From NCBI RefSeq assembly GCF_000377745.1, contig NZ_KB898707.1:678482-742481 (forward strand): 64,000 nt of DNA, given 5' to 3'. The position numbers and the translations under genes are program-made. Below the pieces are notes generated by a model. It made no database searches, had not been told where the DNA came from, and saw only the letters and a list, made by a program, of their open reading frames with translations. Origin of the DNA: Gilvimarinus chinensis DSM 19667. Its GTDB lineage: Bacteria; Pseudomonadota; Gammaproteobacteria; Pseudomonadales; Cellvibrionaceae. This document shows positions 39,225 to 46,692 of this stretch, piece by piece. The first letter of the stretch is position 1. Each line of letters starts with the position of its first letter.

Positions 39225-39284
39225 TAGGTGGCTCCCTGTGGTTGGTTGGACCATGAGTGGATAACAAATCTAGCAGAATCTGGA

Positions 39285-40520
39285 TTATTTATCTTCCGTT
39301 GCCAAAAGCTCAGTGTTTTGCAGCAAAGCTGAAGGTTTCCCCGTTAACGATTCGACAATCTCTTTGAGATCCGCAAGGCTGACATCACCCACCTGAATCA
39401 TGGCTTTAACGGCATCATCCAGTGACTTCTTGCCGTCGCTGTGGACTTTGATTTCGTCGTCCAGCTCGTCGAACAGCAGTGCCGCGCGAGCGGTTCGCTC
39501 ACCACTGGAAGATCGGGCGTACAGGGTTGTGACGTCTTTACTCCAGTCGGCCAGCCACTCGGTCACCAGCGTGCGGCGTTCGTCAGTCATACCACCGGCG
39601 CGGTGCAGAATGTCAAAGGAGTAATACTCGGCCAGGCCCTCGGCAATCCAGTCATCTTCGTCTTTACCGCTGATACTGGTAATGGTGTGAAACAGCTCAT
39701 GCAGTAAGGTGCTGGTGCCGTTTTCGCTGACCATGGGCCGGTCGGCGTGCAAAAACAGCGAGTTTGGCCCAGACAGGCCCCCGCGCCACATGGGGTCCCC
39801 CGCGCTCACCAACAGTATTTTTTCCGGCGTTTCGCCTACCACTTCTTTGATGGTGTTCCAGTTGAGCAGCACGAAACTCAGTACATCCATACGTTTAACC
39901 GCGTTGCCCAGTGGGGCACTGATGGCAAGGTGGGTGTCTTGCATACGCTCGCGGCGCGTGCCCAGTTTACCGGCTATAAACCAGCCTGTGGGGCGGTCAA
40001 AGTTGCGCTCTGGGTCGTTGATGTCGAAGGTGGCTGCTTCGGTTTTCAGCCAGCCGCTGTTCACCGAGGTCCAGTGCTCTGGCAGAGTGAAGTTCAGGCT
40101 GGCTTTACTCTCAACGCCCTTGTCTGTGCGCACGCTGGCGGGCGGTATCAAATCGTCGCCGCGAAAAATCGCAAAGTCTTGTTCACGAATGGAGTCGTAG
40201 CCATCGCCACGACGTTTGTGGTTTAGTTTGACTTTAAGTGTTAGCTCGGCGTCTTTTTGGGGCGGCTGCCAGCGCGCACGGCCGTCTTCAAGCTCTAGAT
40301 CGCCATTGGCTTTAACGTCGCTGTGGAAGTCTTTATCCAAATTAAAGTCAATTTCCCGAACGCTGGCGGCATCAGGTATAACCACGCTGACATAGGCGTG
40401 CTCTGTATCGCGGGTTAAATCCACCTTGTATTGAAGGGAATAGGTGTCGGCGAGGGCTGCTGATGTAAAAACGCTACTAATTACGTAAAAAGTAAAAAGG
40501 CGAAAAATATAAGTAAACAT
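39285..40520 (-). CDS. Secreted M61-like gluzincin metallopeptidase
   Basis: A 411-residue protein with a signal sequence (FRLFTFYVISSVFTSAALA). It has the zinc motif LHELFH (His274, Glu275, His278) followed by the probable third ligand Glu294 in WIAEGLAEYY, as in gluzincins of the M61/glycyl-aminopeptidase type. The N-terminal half is beta-rich, as expected for that family. The exact family was not verified. The protein should act in the periplasm or outside. Its stop is 30 bp before the cysK start-side upstream region, but the gene is likely independent. Confidence 0.7.
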   Translation of the reverse strand: MFTYIFRLFTFYVISSVFTSAALADTYSLQYKVDLTRDTEHAYVSVVIPDAASVREIDFNLDKDFHSDVKANGDLELEDGRARWQPPQKDAELTLKVKLNHKRRGDGYDSIREQDFAIFRGDDLIPPASVRTDKGVESKASLNFTLPEHWTSVNSGWLKTEAATFDINDPERNFDRPTGWFIAGKLGTRRERMQDTHLAISAPLGNAVKRMDVLSFVLLNWNTIKEVVGETPEKILLVSAGDPMWRGGLSGPNSLFLHADRPMVSENGTSTLLHELFHTITSISGKDEDDWIAEGLAEYYSFDILHRAGGMTDERRTLVTEWLADWSKDVTTLYARSSSGERTARAALLFDELDDEIKVHSDGKKSLDDAVKAMIQVGDVSLADLKEIVESLTGKPSALLQNTELLATEDK

Positions 40521-40727
40521 TAGGTTCCTTAACTATTTCATTGAAAACTATAACGTTATTGACCGTGTGTCGGAGTATGAGTTGCCGTTTGGAGGCGCGT
40601 TTAAATTTCCGGAGTCTAATTTAGCAAGGTTTCAGCCAAGCTTGCGTTGCTTAGGCCCTCACACTAGTATGCACCGCTTTAGTGCGGGCGTTATTCTGAC
40701 CTCGCCTGGCTCAGGAGGAGGTGAAGT

Positions 40728-41663
40728 GTGTCGCGAATTATTGAATGGTTGGGTATAGAGTTCAATACGACCAGTCATAAAGACAAGGTGATCTCCGGGG
40801 TTGGGGCGTTGGTGGGCATCGCCTGTGTGTTTTTTATTTGCCGGTCGGTAGCTGGCGATTTCACGGCAACCTTGATGCTCGCTTCTATGGGCGCTTCGGC
40901 GGTACTGCTGTTTGCGGTTCCTCACGGCACCTTGTCTCAGCCCTGGCCTTTAGTCGGCGGCCATGTGATTTCTGCCGTTATTGGTGTGAGCTGTCAGCAG
41001 TTGTTAGGGCATTGGGCTATCGCGCCTGCTGTTGCTGTAGGTCTGGCGGTAGCGGCCATGTGTTATTTGCGTTGCATTCATCCTCCCGGCGGCGCTACAG
41101 CGCTAGCGGCGGTGATAGGCGGCGCTGAGGTTCACGAGCTTGGTTATTGGTATGTAGTGGCTCCGGTGGCCTTAAATGTGGCGGCCATTTTGATGGCGGC
41201 ACTGGTGTTTAATAATCTGTTTCACTGGCGCCGTTATCCCAGTAGCCTGATGCGCAGCAACGCCCCTAAAAGTCAGGCTCCGAGCTTAACCCATGAAGAT
41301 TTTGCCGCTGCCATGCACGAGCTGGATACCTATGTGGATGTGAGCTCTGAAGAACTCTCGCAGATATTTGATAAGGCCTGGGCACATGCCCGTCACAGCG
41401 ACAGTGATCATCTCGAGTTGCACAAAGGGCACTATTACAGCAACGGCGAAACCGGTGATTTGTGGTGTATTCGCCAGGTGTTCGATGCCGATGACGACCT
41501 AGGCCCGGATAAGGCCAAGCTGATCTATCGCAATGTGGCGGGTGTCAGTGGTGAACAAACGGTGTTGTGCACTGCAAAAGAGTTTCGCCAGTGGGCCAAG
41601 TTTCGGGTGATCAATACCAATGGCCGCTGGGTGAAAGTGGTGCAAACGCCCGTCGATCATTAA
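40728..41663 (+). CDS. HPP-family membrane protein with a soluble C-terminal domain
   Basis: A 311-residue protein whose first ~170 residues hold about five membrane segments with the family's namesake motif CIHPPGGATALAAVIGG; HPP proteins have been linked to nitrite transport in some bacteria and plants. The remaining ~140 residues are soluble, with an aromatic and acidic segment (ELHKGHYYSNGETGDLW) I do not recognise. GTG 40728 is preceded by a strong AGGAGG site. Confidence 0.8.
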   Translation: MSRIIEWLGIEFNTTSHKDKVISGVGALVGIACVFFICRSVAGDFTATLMLASMGASAVLLFAVPHGTLSQPWPLVGGHVISAVIGVSCQQLLGHWAIAPAVAVGLAVAAMCYLRCIHPPGGATALAAVIGGAEVHELGYWYVVAPVALNVAAILMAALVFNNLFHWRRYPSSLMRSNAPKSQAPSLTHEDFAAAMHELDTYVDVSSEELSQIFDKAWAHARHSDSDHLELHKGHYYSNGETGDLWCIRQVFDADDDLGPDKAKLIYRNVAGVSGEQTVLCTAKEFRQWAKFRVINTNGRWVKVVQTPVDH

Positions 41664-41925
41664 GGCACTAGGCTTATCCTGTAGCTTAACCTCAATTCAG
41701 TATCAACTCTGGACCATTGCCCAGCTTGGTTCAGGGGCTCTCCTTCGCTTGTCTATTGCTTCTTGCTACTTCTGAAAGACCAAATATATCAATGGCTGGC
41801 AAGTTATTGCCTTTATTTATTAGCAGTATTTGTATAGTTAATTTCAACCATGGGGTCTTTGTTAATAGTATTAATCCCGTGAACGAAATCACGACAATTA
41901 ACTAACTCGTAAGCAGGAGTAATAC

Positions 41926-42492
41926 ATGTCTCGTTATATGAACAGTGAAGTAAAACCTTTCCAAGCCAAAGCCTATTTGAACGGCGAGTTTATCGATGTC
42001 AGCGACAGCGACTTGAAAGGTAAGTGGTCGGTTGTGTTCTTTTACCCCGCAGACTTCACCTTTGTGTGCCCCACCGAGCTGGGCGATTTGGCAGACAACT
42101 ACGAAGAGTTACAGCGCCTTGGCGTAGAGGTTTACTCGGTGTCCACCGATACTCATTTCACTCACAAAGCCTGGCATGACTCGTCGGAAACCATCGGCAA
42201 AATACAGTTTCCGATGATTGGCGACCCAACCGGCACCATCACTCGCAACTTCGGTGTGATGATTGAAGAAGAGGGCATTGCAGATCGCGGTACCTTCGTA
42301 ATTGATCCAGAAGGTCGTGTGCAAATTGTTGAAATTACCGCGGGTGGTATCGGTCGCGACGCGAGCGAACTGCTGCGCAAAATTAAAGCTGCACAATACG
42401 TGGCTGCTCACCCAGGCGAAGTGTGCCCAGCGAAATGGAAAGAAGGTGAAGAAACCTTGGCACCATCGCTGGACCTGGTTGGCAAAATCTAA
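41926..42492 (+). CDS. ahpC: Alkyl hydroperoxide reductase AhpC (2-Cys peroxiredoxin)
   Basis: A 188-residue typical 2-Cys peroxiredoxin: peroxidatic Cys in FTFVCPTEL and resolving Cys in GEVCPAKW. It reduces H2O2 and organic peroxides and is recharged by AhpF, encoded next. The ATG at 41926 follows an AGGAG site. No OxyR site could be called with confidence in the 262-bp upstream gap. Confidence 0.97.
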   Translation: MSRYMNSEVKPFQAKAYLNGEFIDVSDSDLKGKWSVVFFYPADFTFVCPTELGDLADNYEELQRLGVEVYSVSTDTHFTHKAWHDSSETIGKIQFPMIGDPTGTITRNFGVMIEEEGIADRGTFVIDPEGRVQIVEITAGGIGRDASELLRKIKAAQYVAAHPGEVCPAKWKEGEETLAPSLDLVGKI

Positions 42493-42521
42493 GCAACCGA
42501 AAGTCGTTTTTCTGTAAGAAC

Positions 42522-42547
42522 TGCCCTGCGCTTTTTAGTGCAGGGCA
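42522..42547 (+). terminator. First intercistronic hairpin between ahpC and ahpF
   Basis: TGCCCTGCGCT-TTTT-AGTGCAGGGCA (with two G-U pairs) lies 30 bp after the ahpC stop, without a strong T run; it may be an mRNA-processing or stability element. Confidence 0.55.
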
Positions 42548-42563
42548 CTAGCTCCCCCAAGTT

Positions 42564-42586
42564 GCCGGCTTAGGCCGGCTTTTTTT
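42564..42586 (+). terminator. Terminator/attenuator between ahpC and ahpF
   Basis: GCCGGC-TTAG-GCCGGC followed by seven T residues. It should make ahpF expression lower than ahpC unless transcription reads through. Confidence 0.85.
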
Positions 42587-42610
42587 GACCCGAATTTTTA
42601 AGGCACGCAT

Positions 42611-44194
42611 ATGTTGGATGCATCGATTAAACAACAATTGGACACCTACCTGCAGAAGATTGCCGAGCCGATCGAGCTGTGTGTGTCCATGGACGATAGC
42701 GAGAAAGCGCGCGAACTGAGCGCCTTGGCAACCGAAATTGCAGCGCTGTCGGAGAAAATACAATTAACTTATCAAGCCGCCGGGCGCTCGCCCAGTATGG
42801 GAATTGCCAAAGCGGGCGAAGCACCGCGAGTGATCTTTGCCGGCATTCCCTTGGGCCACGAATTTACCTCGCTGGTATTGGCTCTGTTGCAAACGGGTGG
42901 CTACCCAGCAAAAGCCGAAGAGGCTTTGCTGCAACAAATTCGCACACTCAAAGGCCCATTGCAGTTTGAGACCTATGTGTCTTTGTCCTGCCAAAACTGC
43001 CCGGATGTTGTGCAGGCGCTTAACTTGATGGCTGCAGTGAATCCGTCCATTAGCCATACGATGATTGACGGCGCGCTGTTTCAAAAAGAGGTGGAAGAGC
43101 GCAGCATTATGGCGGTGCCCGCTGTATATTTGAATGACGAACACTTTGGCCAGGGCCGAATGACGCTGGAAGAAATTGTCGCCAAATTGGATACCTCGGG
43201 CGCAGAAGATAAGGCGGCCGAACTCAGCGAGCGTGATCCTTACGATGTATTAGTTGTGGGCGGTGGGCCCGCGGGCGCGGCAGCGGCCATTTACGCGGCG
43301 CGTAAAGGTATACGTACAGCACTGTTGGCTGAGCGCTTTGGTGGCCAGGTGATGGATACCGTTGGCATCGAAAACTTTATCTCTGTGCCTTACACCGAAG
43401 GCCCAAAGCTGGCCGCTGGGCTTGAACAGCACGTTAAAGAATACGGTGTGGATATTATTACCGCTGAGCGTGTGGCCGACATCCAGCGCAAGCAAATGAT
43501 TGAGCTTAGTACCGAGAGCGGCGCGACTTTATCCAGCCGTTCGGTGATTCTTGCCACGGGCGCTCGCTGGCGTGAGCTTGGCGTGCCTGGCGAAGAAGAA
43601 TATCGCACCCGCGGTGTTGCCTATTGCCCGCATTGCGATGGCCCCTTCTTTAAGGGTAAATCTGTGGCGGTGATTGGTGGTGGTAACTCGGGTATAGAAG
43701 CGGCCATTGATCTGGCCGGTATCGTAAAACACGTTACCGTATTGGAGTTTGCCGATACGCTTCGTGCTGATGAAGTATTGCAGAAAAAAGCGCGTTCGCT
43801 GCCCAATGTGGACATTATTGCTAATGCACAAACCACGGAAGTTTTAGGCGATGGTAAAAAAGTGACCGCACTTGAGTACCTGGATCGCGTTAGCGGTCAG
43901 GCCAAGAAAATTGAACTTGCCGGTGTGTTTGTGCAAATTGGTTTGGTGCCCAATACCGAATGGCTTAAAGACTCAGAGCTGCAGTTAACCAGTCGCGGTG
44001 AAATTGAAATTGACGCTCGCGGGGCAACGTCTATACCCGGTGTGTTTGCTGCAGGCGATGCGACCACCGTGCCCTATAAGCAGATTGTGATCTCCATGGG
44101 CGCAGGCGCTACTGCTGCATTGGCTGCGTTTGATTATCTGATTCGTGAGTCCGTGTCGGATGATGAAACGGTCGGTTTAGCAAAAGCGGGTTAG
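42611..44194 (+). CDS. ahpF: Alkyl hydroperoxide reductase subunit F
   Basis: A 527-residue flavoprotein. The N-terminal glutaredoxin-like domain carries the dithiol SLSCQNCPD, the middle has the FAD-binding [15 protein letters not shown], and the C-terminal thioredoxin-reductase part has YCPHCDGPF and [15 protein letters not shown]. It passes electrons from NADH to AhpC. Confidence 0.96.
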   Translation: MLDASIKQQLDTYLQKIAEPIELCVSMDDSEKARELSALATEIAALSEKIQLTYQAAGRSPSMGIAKAGEAPRVIFAGIPLGHEFTSLVLALLQTGGYPAKAEEALLQQIRTLKGPLQFETYVSLSCQNCPDVVQALNLMAAVNPSISHTMIDGALFQKEVEERSIMAVPAVYLNDEHFGQGRMTLEEIVAKLDTSGAEDKAAELSERDPYDVLVVGGGPAGAAAAIYAARKGIRTALLAERFGGQVMDTVGIENFISVPYTEGPKLAAGLEQHVKEYGVDIITAERVADIQRKQMIELSTESGATLSSRSVILATGARWRELGVPGEEEYRTRGVAYCPHCDGPFFKGKSVAVIGGGNSGIEAAIDLAGIVKHVTVLEFADTLRADEVLQKKARSLPNVDIIANAQTTEVLGDGKKVTALEYLDRVSGQAKKIELAGVFVQIGLVPNTEWLKDSELQLTSRGEIEIDARGATSIPGVFAAGDATTVPYKQIVISMGAGATAALAAFDYLIRESVSDDETVGLAKAG

Positions 44195-44225
44195 AGAGAT
44201 GCTTACGGTTGATTAACTGTGAAAT

Positions 44226-44255
44226 AAAAAAGCGTGGGGAATCCCACGCTTTTTT
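44226..44255. terminator. Bidirectional terminator after ahpF
   Basis: AAAAAAGCGTGGG-GAAT-CCCACGCTTTTTT is symmetrical with A and T tracts on both sides. It ends ahpF on the plus strand and the outer-membrane barrel gene on the minus strand. Confidence 0.92.
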
Positions 44256-44279
44256 AGTCTTCTGTTTGGGTGTAGGTAA

Positions 44280-44831
44280 CTAAAAAGTCACCGAAGCGCC
44301 AATCGAGTAGAAATCAATATCGGCTTGGTTTGCCTCAAAAATTTCATACTCGGCGCGAATCCCAAAAGAGCCTAAATGGAATTTGGCACCTAAACCGTAG
44401 GCTGGGTCTGTACCGGAATCTGAAGTGTTCAAAGATACGTTCTCAATATCACTGTCCCAGTCGATAAAGCCCGCCTTACCGAATAAGCCAACGGGGCCGA
44501 GGTTAACGCCAACCAGCCCTGATAGATTCCAACCATTGACGTCGATTTTGGTATTCAGATCGTTTTGTGAGCCAAAATCAATATAGCCCCCTTCAACGGC
44601 CAGATCCAAAAGTGGCACTAAGCCAAAATTATAGCCAGCAAAAAGTTTGTAGCCGGTATCGTCGTCATCAAAATCAATACGACCGATGTCCGCTAAATCA
44701 TCATCAAAGCTCAGCTCTGCGTTACCCATAGAGCCGCCGATATAAATACCGCTGTCCGAGCCTGCGTAAGCAACGCCAGTAGCGGTGGCGGCAGTTATAA
44801 ATAAGGTTAGGGAGGAAAGTGCGCGCTTCAT
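44280..44831 (-). CDS. Outer-membrane beta-barrel protein (OmpA/Ail-like, 8-strand)
   Basis: A 183-residue protein with a signal sequence (LTLFITAATATGVAYA) and alternating-strand barrel segments (GIYIGGSMGNAELSF, GYKLFAGYNFGLVPLLD, GLVGVNLGPVGLFGKAGF, FHLGSFGIRAEYEIFE), ending in the C-terminal aromatic Phe expected for BAM substrates. It is of the short OMP_b-brl type; function unknown. The start ATG 44831 is preferred to TTG 44837 because the AAGGAG site is well spaced from it. Confidence 0.8.
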   Translation of the reverse strand: MKRALSSLTLFITAATATGVAYAGSDSGIYIGGSMGNAELSFDDDLADIGRIDFDDDDTGYKLFAGYNFGLVPLLDLAVEGGYIDFGSQNDLNTKIDVNGWNLSGLVGVNLGPVGLFGKAGFIDWDSDIENVSLNTSDSGTDPAYGLGAKFHLGSFGIRAEYEIFEANQADIDFYSIGASVTF

Positions 44832-44986
44832 TGCCAATAGCTCCTTTTAGTCGGCAACTGATAGGTTTATTCAAACTAGCAGTTGCTTGGTTGATTGTCT
44901 ATCTGCCTTTTGTCACAAAGCCTGCTGGAGCCCGTTGTTGCGGCTCAGTTAGCAAAAGTGACCTTGGGTTTTAGGGAGTTCCCCAT

Positions 44987-45011
44987 AAAAAAGGGGCCGC
45001 ATAAGCGGCCC
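44987..45011 (-). terminator. Second (distal) terminator of the minus-strand small transcription unit
   Basis: Read on the minus strand, GGGCCGC-TTAT-GCGGCCC is followed by CTTTTTT. It is similar in sequence to the proximal terminator at 45061-45083; both are preceded by ATCACCCTC. Confidence 0.85.
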
Positions 45012-45046
45012 AAGGGGGGAGGGTGATGTAGCCACGGCTGTGGCTG

Positions 45047-45169
45047 TCATCGAAGGGTATAAAAAGGGGCCATGGGGTGGCCCAACGAGGGTGATCTGTC
45101 TTGGGTGGCGAAAAGCATGACGTAAACTTCTTGTCCTAATACTTCTATGGCTTTAAATGTGTTGATCAT
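45047..45169 (-). CDS. Small ORF of 40 codons in the minus-strand unit
   Basis: ATG at 45169 with GAGGACG about six bases upstream opens a frame for a 40-residue peptide starting MINTFKAIEVLGQEVY and ending SPSLGHPMAPFYTLR. The frame runs through the first terminator hairpin (45061-45083). It may be a real small protein, a leader peptide that influences terminator folding, or a chance frame within an RNA. The terminator inside the frame is the odd point. Confidence 0.4.
   Translation of the reverse strand: MINTFKAIEVLGQEVYVMLFATQDRSPSLGHPMAPFYTLR
45061..45083 (-). terminator. First (proximal) terminator of the minus-strand small transcription unit
   Basis: On the minus strand GGGCCA-CCCCA-TGGCCC is followed by CTTTTTA. 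It lies within the small ORF at 45047-45169. Confidence 0.8.
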
Positions 45170-45236
45170 GCTTTGCGTCCTCGTTAATGCTAAGCAGGAT
45201 GTGGTGAGCGTGGCGCTCTGTTTCCTGCTGACTTGT
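45087..45236 (-). ncRNA. Leader/body of an undescribed structured transcript (minus strand)
   Basis: The transcript starting near 45236 opens with a strong two-part hairpin: AGCAGGA (45223-45229 region) pairs with TCCTGCT across an inner hairpin GAGCG-TGG-CGCTC (45206-45218). A second long-range repeat AAGCATGA/TCATGCTT (45113-45120 and 45166-45173) could fold around the start codon of the small ORF. It is bounded by a promoter and two terminators. The family is not recognised. Confidence 0.55.
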
Positions 45237-45240
45237 CTAG

Positions 45241-45269
45241 ACTATAGCGATGAGCGTGCCAGTTTTGAA
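45241..45269 (-). promoter_or_regulatory. Overlapping sigma-54 and sigma-70-like promoters of the minus-strand unit
   Basis: On the minus strand TGGCACG-CTCA-TCGCT (45246-45261) matches the sigma-54 consensus except one base of the -12 box. The same DNA can also be read as TTCAAA (45264-45269), 17 bp, TATAGT (45241-45246). Both give a start near 45234-45236. A perfect palindrome TGTTTTAAAACA (45274-45285) lies just upstream and might be a regulator or IHF-like site. Confidence 0.7.
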
Positions 45270-45387
45270 AAAGTGTTTTAAAACAGTGGCTTATGGTTTT
45301 TTGAGTGGTGTTGCTGTGAGGTAAGGAGGCGAGGGGTTAACGGTTTTACAAAGTCTGCTGTAGCTCTTGCAAAATAGTCGTGCTGAT

Positions 45388-45413
45388 AAAAAAAGCGGCG
45401 GGCAATGCCCGCC
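45388..45413 (-). terminator. Terminator after the pectate lyase gene
   Basis: On the minus strand GGCGGGC-ATT-GCCCGCC is followed by GCTTTTTTT. It lies about 45 bp after the pectate lyase stop and about 120 bp before the start of the small minus-strand unit, so that unit has its own promoter. Confidence 0.88.
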
Positions 45414-45458
45414 GAAGTGTTTCTGAGCATAGAAACAGGAGGAGAGAAGGTCAGGGCG

Positions 45459-46610
45459 CTACAGACAATCGTTAATTTTTCCGCTGCCTGCATAGGCGGT
45501 GAGGTGCTCCACCACGTCGCTGGCGGGCATGGCGGTGTATTCGTACTCTGGGGTATAACTGACCGTAGACTCTAAGTCGGTACCGGGACCGGCAATAATG
45601 TCGCTGCCACTTGGTGTGCTCCAACTGATGTTGTTGTAAATGTTATCGGCCAAGTCCCAATAGCCCACTTCACTAGAGTAAAAGCTGACGATGGGGTTTT
45701 TCACATTTTCAAACACGGTGCCTTCTACACGGATGTTGGCCCCCATGCGCGAGTTGATTGCGGTAGATGAGACGTTTTTATAGTAGTTATTGAGAATATG
45801 GCTTTCACCATAGCGAAACAACGGCATGCGCGAGCTGGCGTTTTCCCAGAAGTTGGCATAGAAAGTAATACGGCGGTGGGCATTGTCTTCATCGCTGCTG
45901 CCCCACAGGGAGGTTTTCCAGCTGTCGTGCAGGTAGTTGTACGAAATGGTGACATTATCCACATCGCGTTTACCGCTCACCAGCTCGTCGTAATAGTCTT
46001 TGTCGGAATCTAAGGTGTTGTAGATTTCATTGTGATCAATCCAAATATTGCTGGCAGGTCCTTCCAGGCTGATACCGTCTTTCTCACCGATGTCGACATA
46101 GCGAATGATCAGGTTGCGGATAATAATATTTGTCGCATCGGAAACCTTAATCCCAATGCCATCCAGCAGGGCGTTGTCTCCCACACCAATAATGGACACA
46201 TCCGACATATCTTTAACGTCGAATTTGTCGGTATTGGAGTTGTCCGGGTTAATGGTGCCATCGACAAAAATGGTCAGCGGGTCTGCGCCTTTGCCCGCGA
46301 GAGCCTGAGCAAGCTCGGCGCCTGTAGTAACGGTGACACTGCTGCCGCCCGCACCGCCAGTGGTGCCGCCGCCAAGGCTTGCAAAACCAACTACGGTGTT
46401 CATTTGTTCACAGTGGCTTGCCACGGATGAACTGGACGAAGACACCTGTGAGGAAGAGCTTTCGCTACTGGCAACCGAGCTGCTTGAAGAGCTGGACGAG
46501 CCGTTATCGGGATAGGTAGGGTCGCTGCCGGTGGTGGGGTCATCAGAACCACCACAAGCGGCCAGAAATGCGCTCAGTACCAACAGGCTGGAGTAGGATA
46601 CTGCTTTCAT
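45459..46610 (-). CDS. Pectate lyase, polysaccharide lyase family 1, serine-linker lipoprotein
   Basis: A 383-residue protein. The N terminus is a lipoprotein signal with lipobox SAFLAACGG (Cys19), followed by a polyserine linker (about residues 38-65) typical of Saccharophagus/Cellvibrio surface enzymes. The rest is the PL1 right-handed helix: NIWIDHNEIYN (the conserved W-x-D-H segment), SWKTSLWGSSDEDN and MPLFRYGESHILNNYY. It cuts de-esterified pectin with calcium. It is probably anchored on the outer membrane, with the receptor and lipoprotein genes upstream on the same strand. Confidence 0.93.
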   Translation of the reverse strand: MKAVSYSSLLVLSAFLAACGGSDDPTTGSDPTYPDNGSSSSSSSSVASSESSSSQVSSSSSSVASHCEQMNTVVGFASLGGGTTGGAGGSSVTVTTGAELAQALAGKGADPLTIFVDGTINPDNSNTDKFDVKDMSDVSIIGVGDNALLDGIGIKVSDATNIIIRNLIIRYVDIGEKDGISLEGPASNIWIDHNEIYNTLDSDKDYYDELVSGKRDVDNVTISYNYLHDSWKTSLWGSSDEDNAHRRITFYANFWENASSRMPLFRYGESHILNNYYKNVSSTAINSRMGANIRVEGTVFENVKNPIVSFYSSEVGYWDLADNIYNNISWSTPSGSDIIAGPGTDLESTVSYTPEYEYTAMPASDVVEHLTAYAGSGKINDCL

Positions 46611-46651
46611 AATTTGTCTCGTATTAATGGGATACAGCGTTTATTGAGAAC

Positions 46652-46688
46652 AAAAAGATAACGCAGTGGCTGTTGCCACTGCGTTATC
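46652..46688 (-). terminator. Terminator after the two-module lipoprotein gene
   Basis: On the minus strand GATAACGCAGTGGC-AACA-GCCACTGCGTTATC is followed by CTTTTT. It lies between the lipoprotein stop (46693) and the pectate lyase start (46610). Confidence 0.92.
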
Positions 46689-46692
46689 AACC

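Noticed and set aside
41664-41925. Possible OxyR site before ahpC
   Set aside because: Only two ATAG half-sites 31 bp apart were found; the four-part spacing of OxyR sites is not met.
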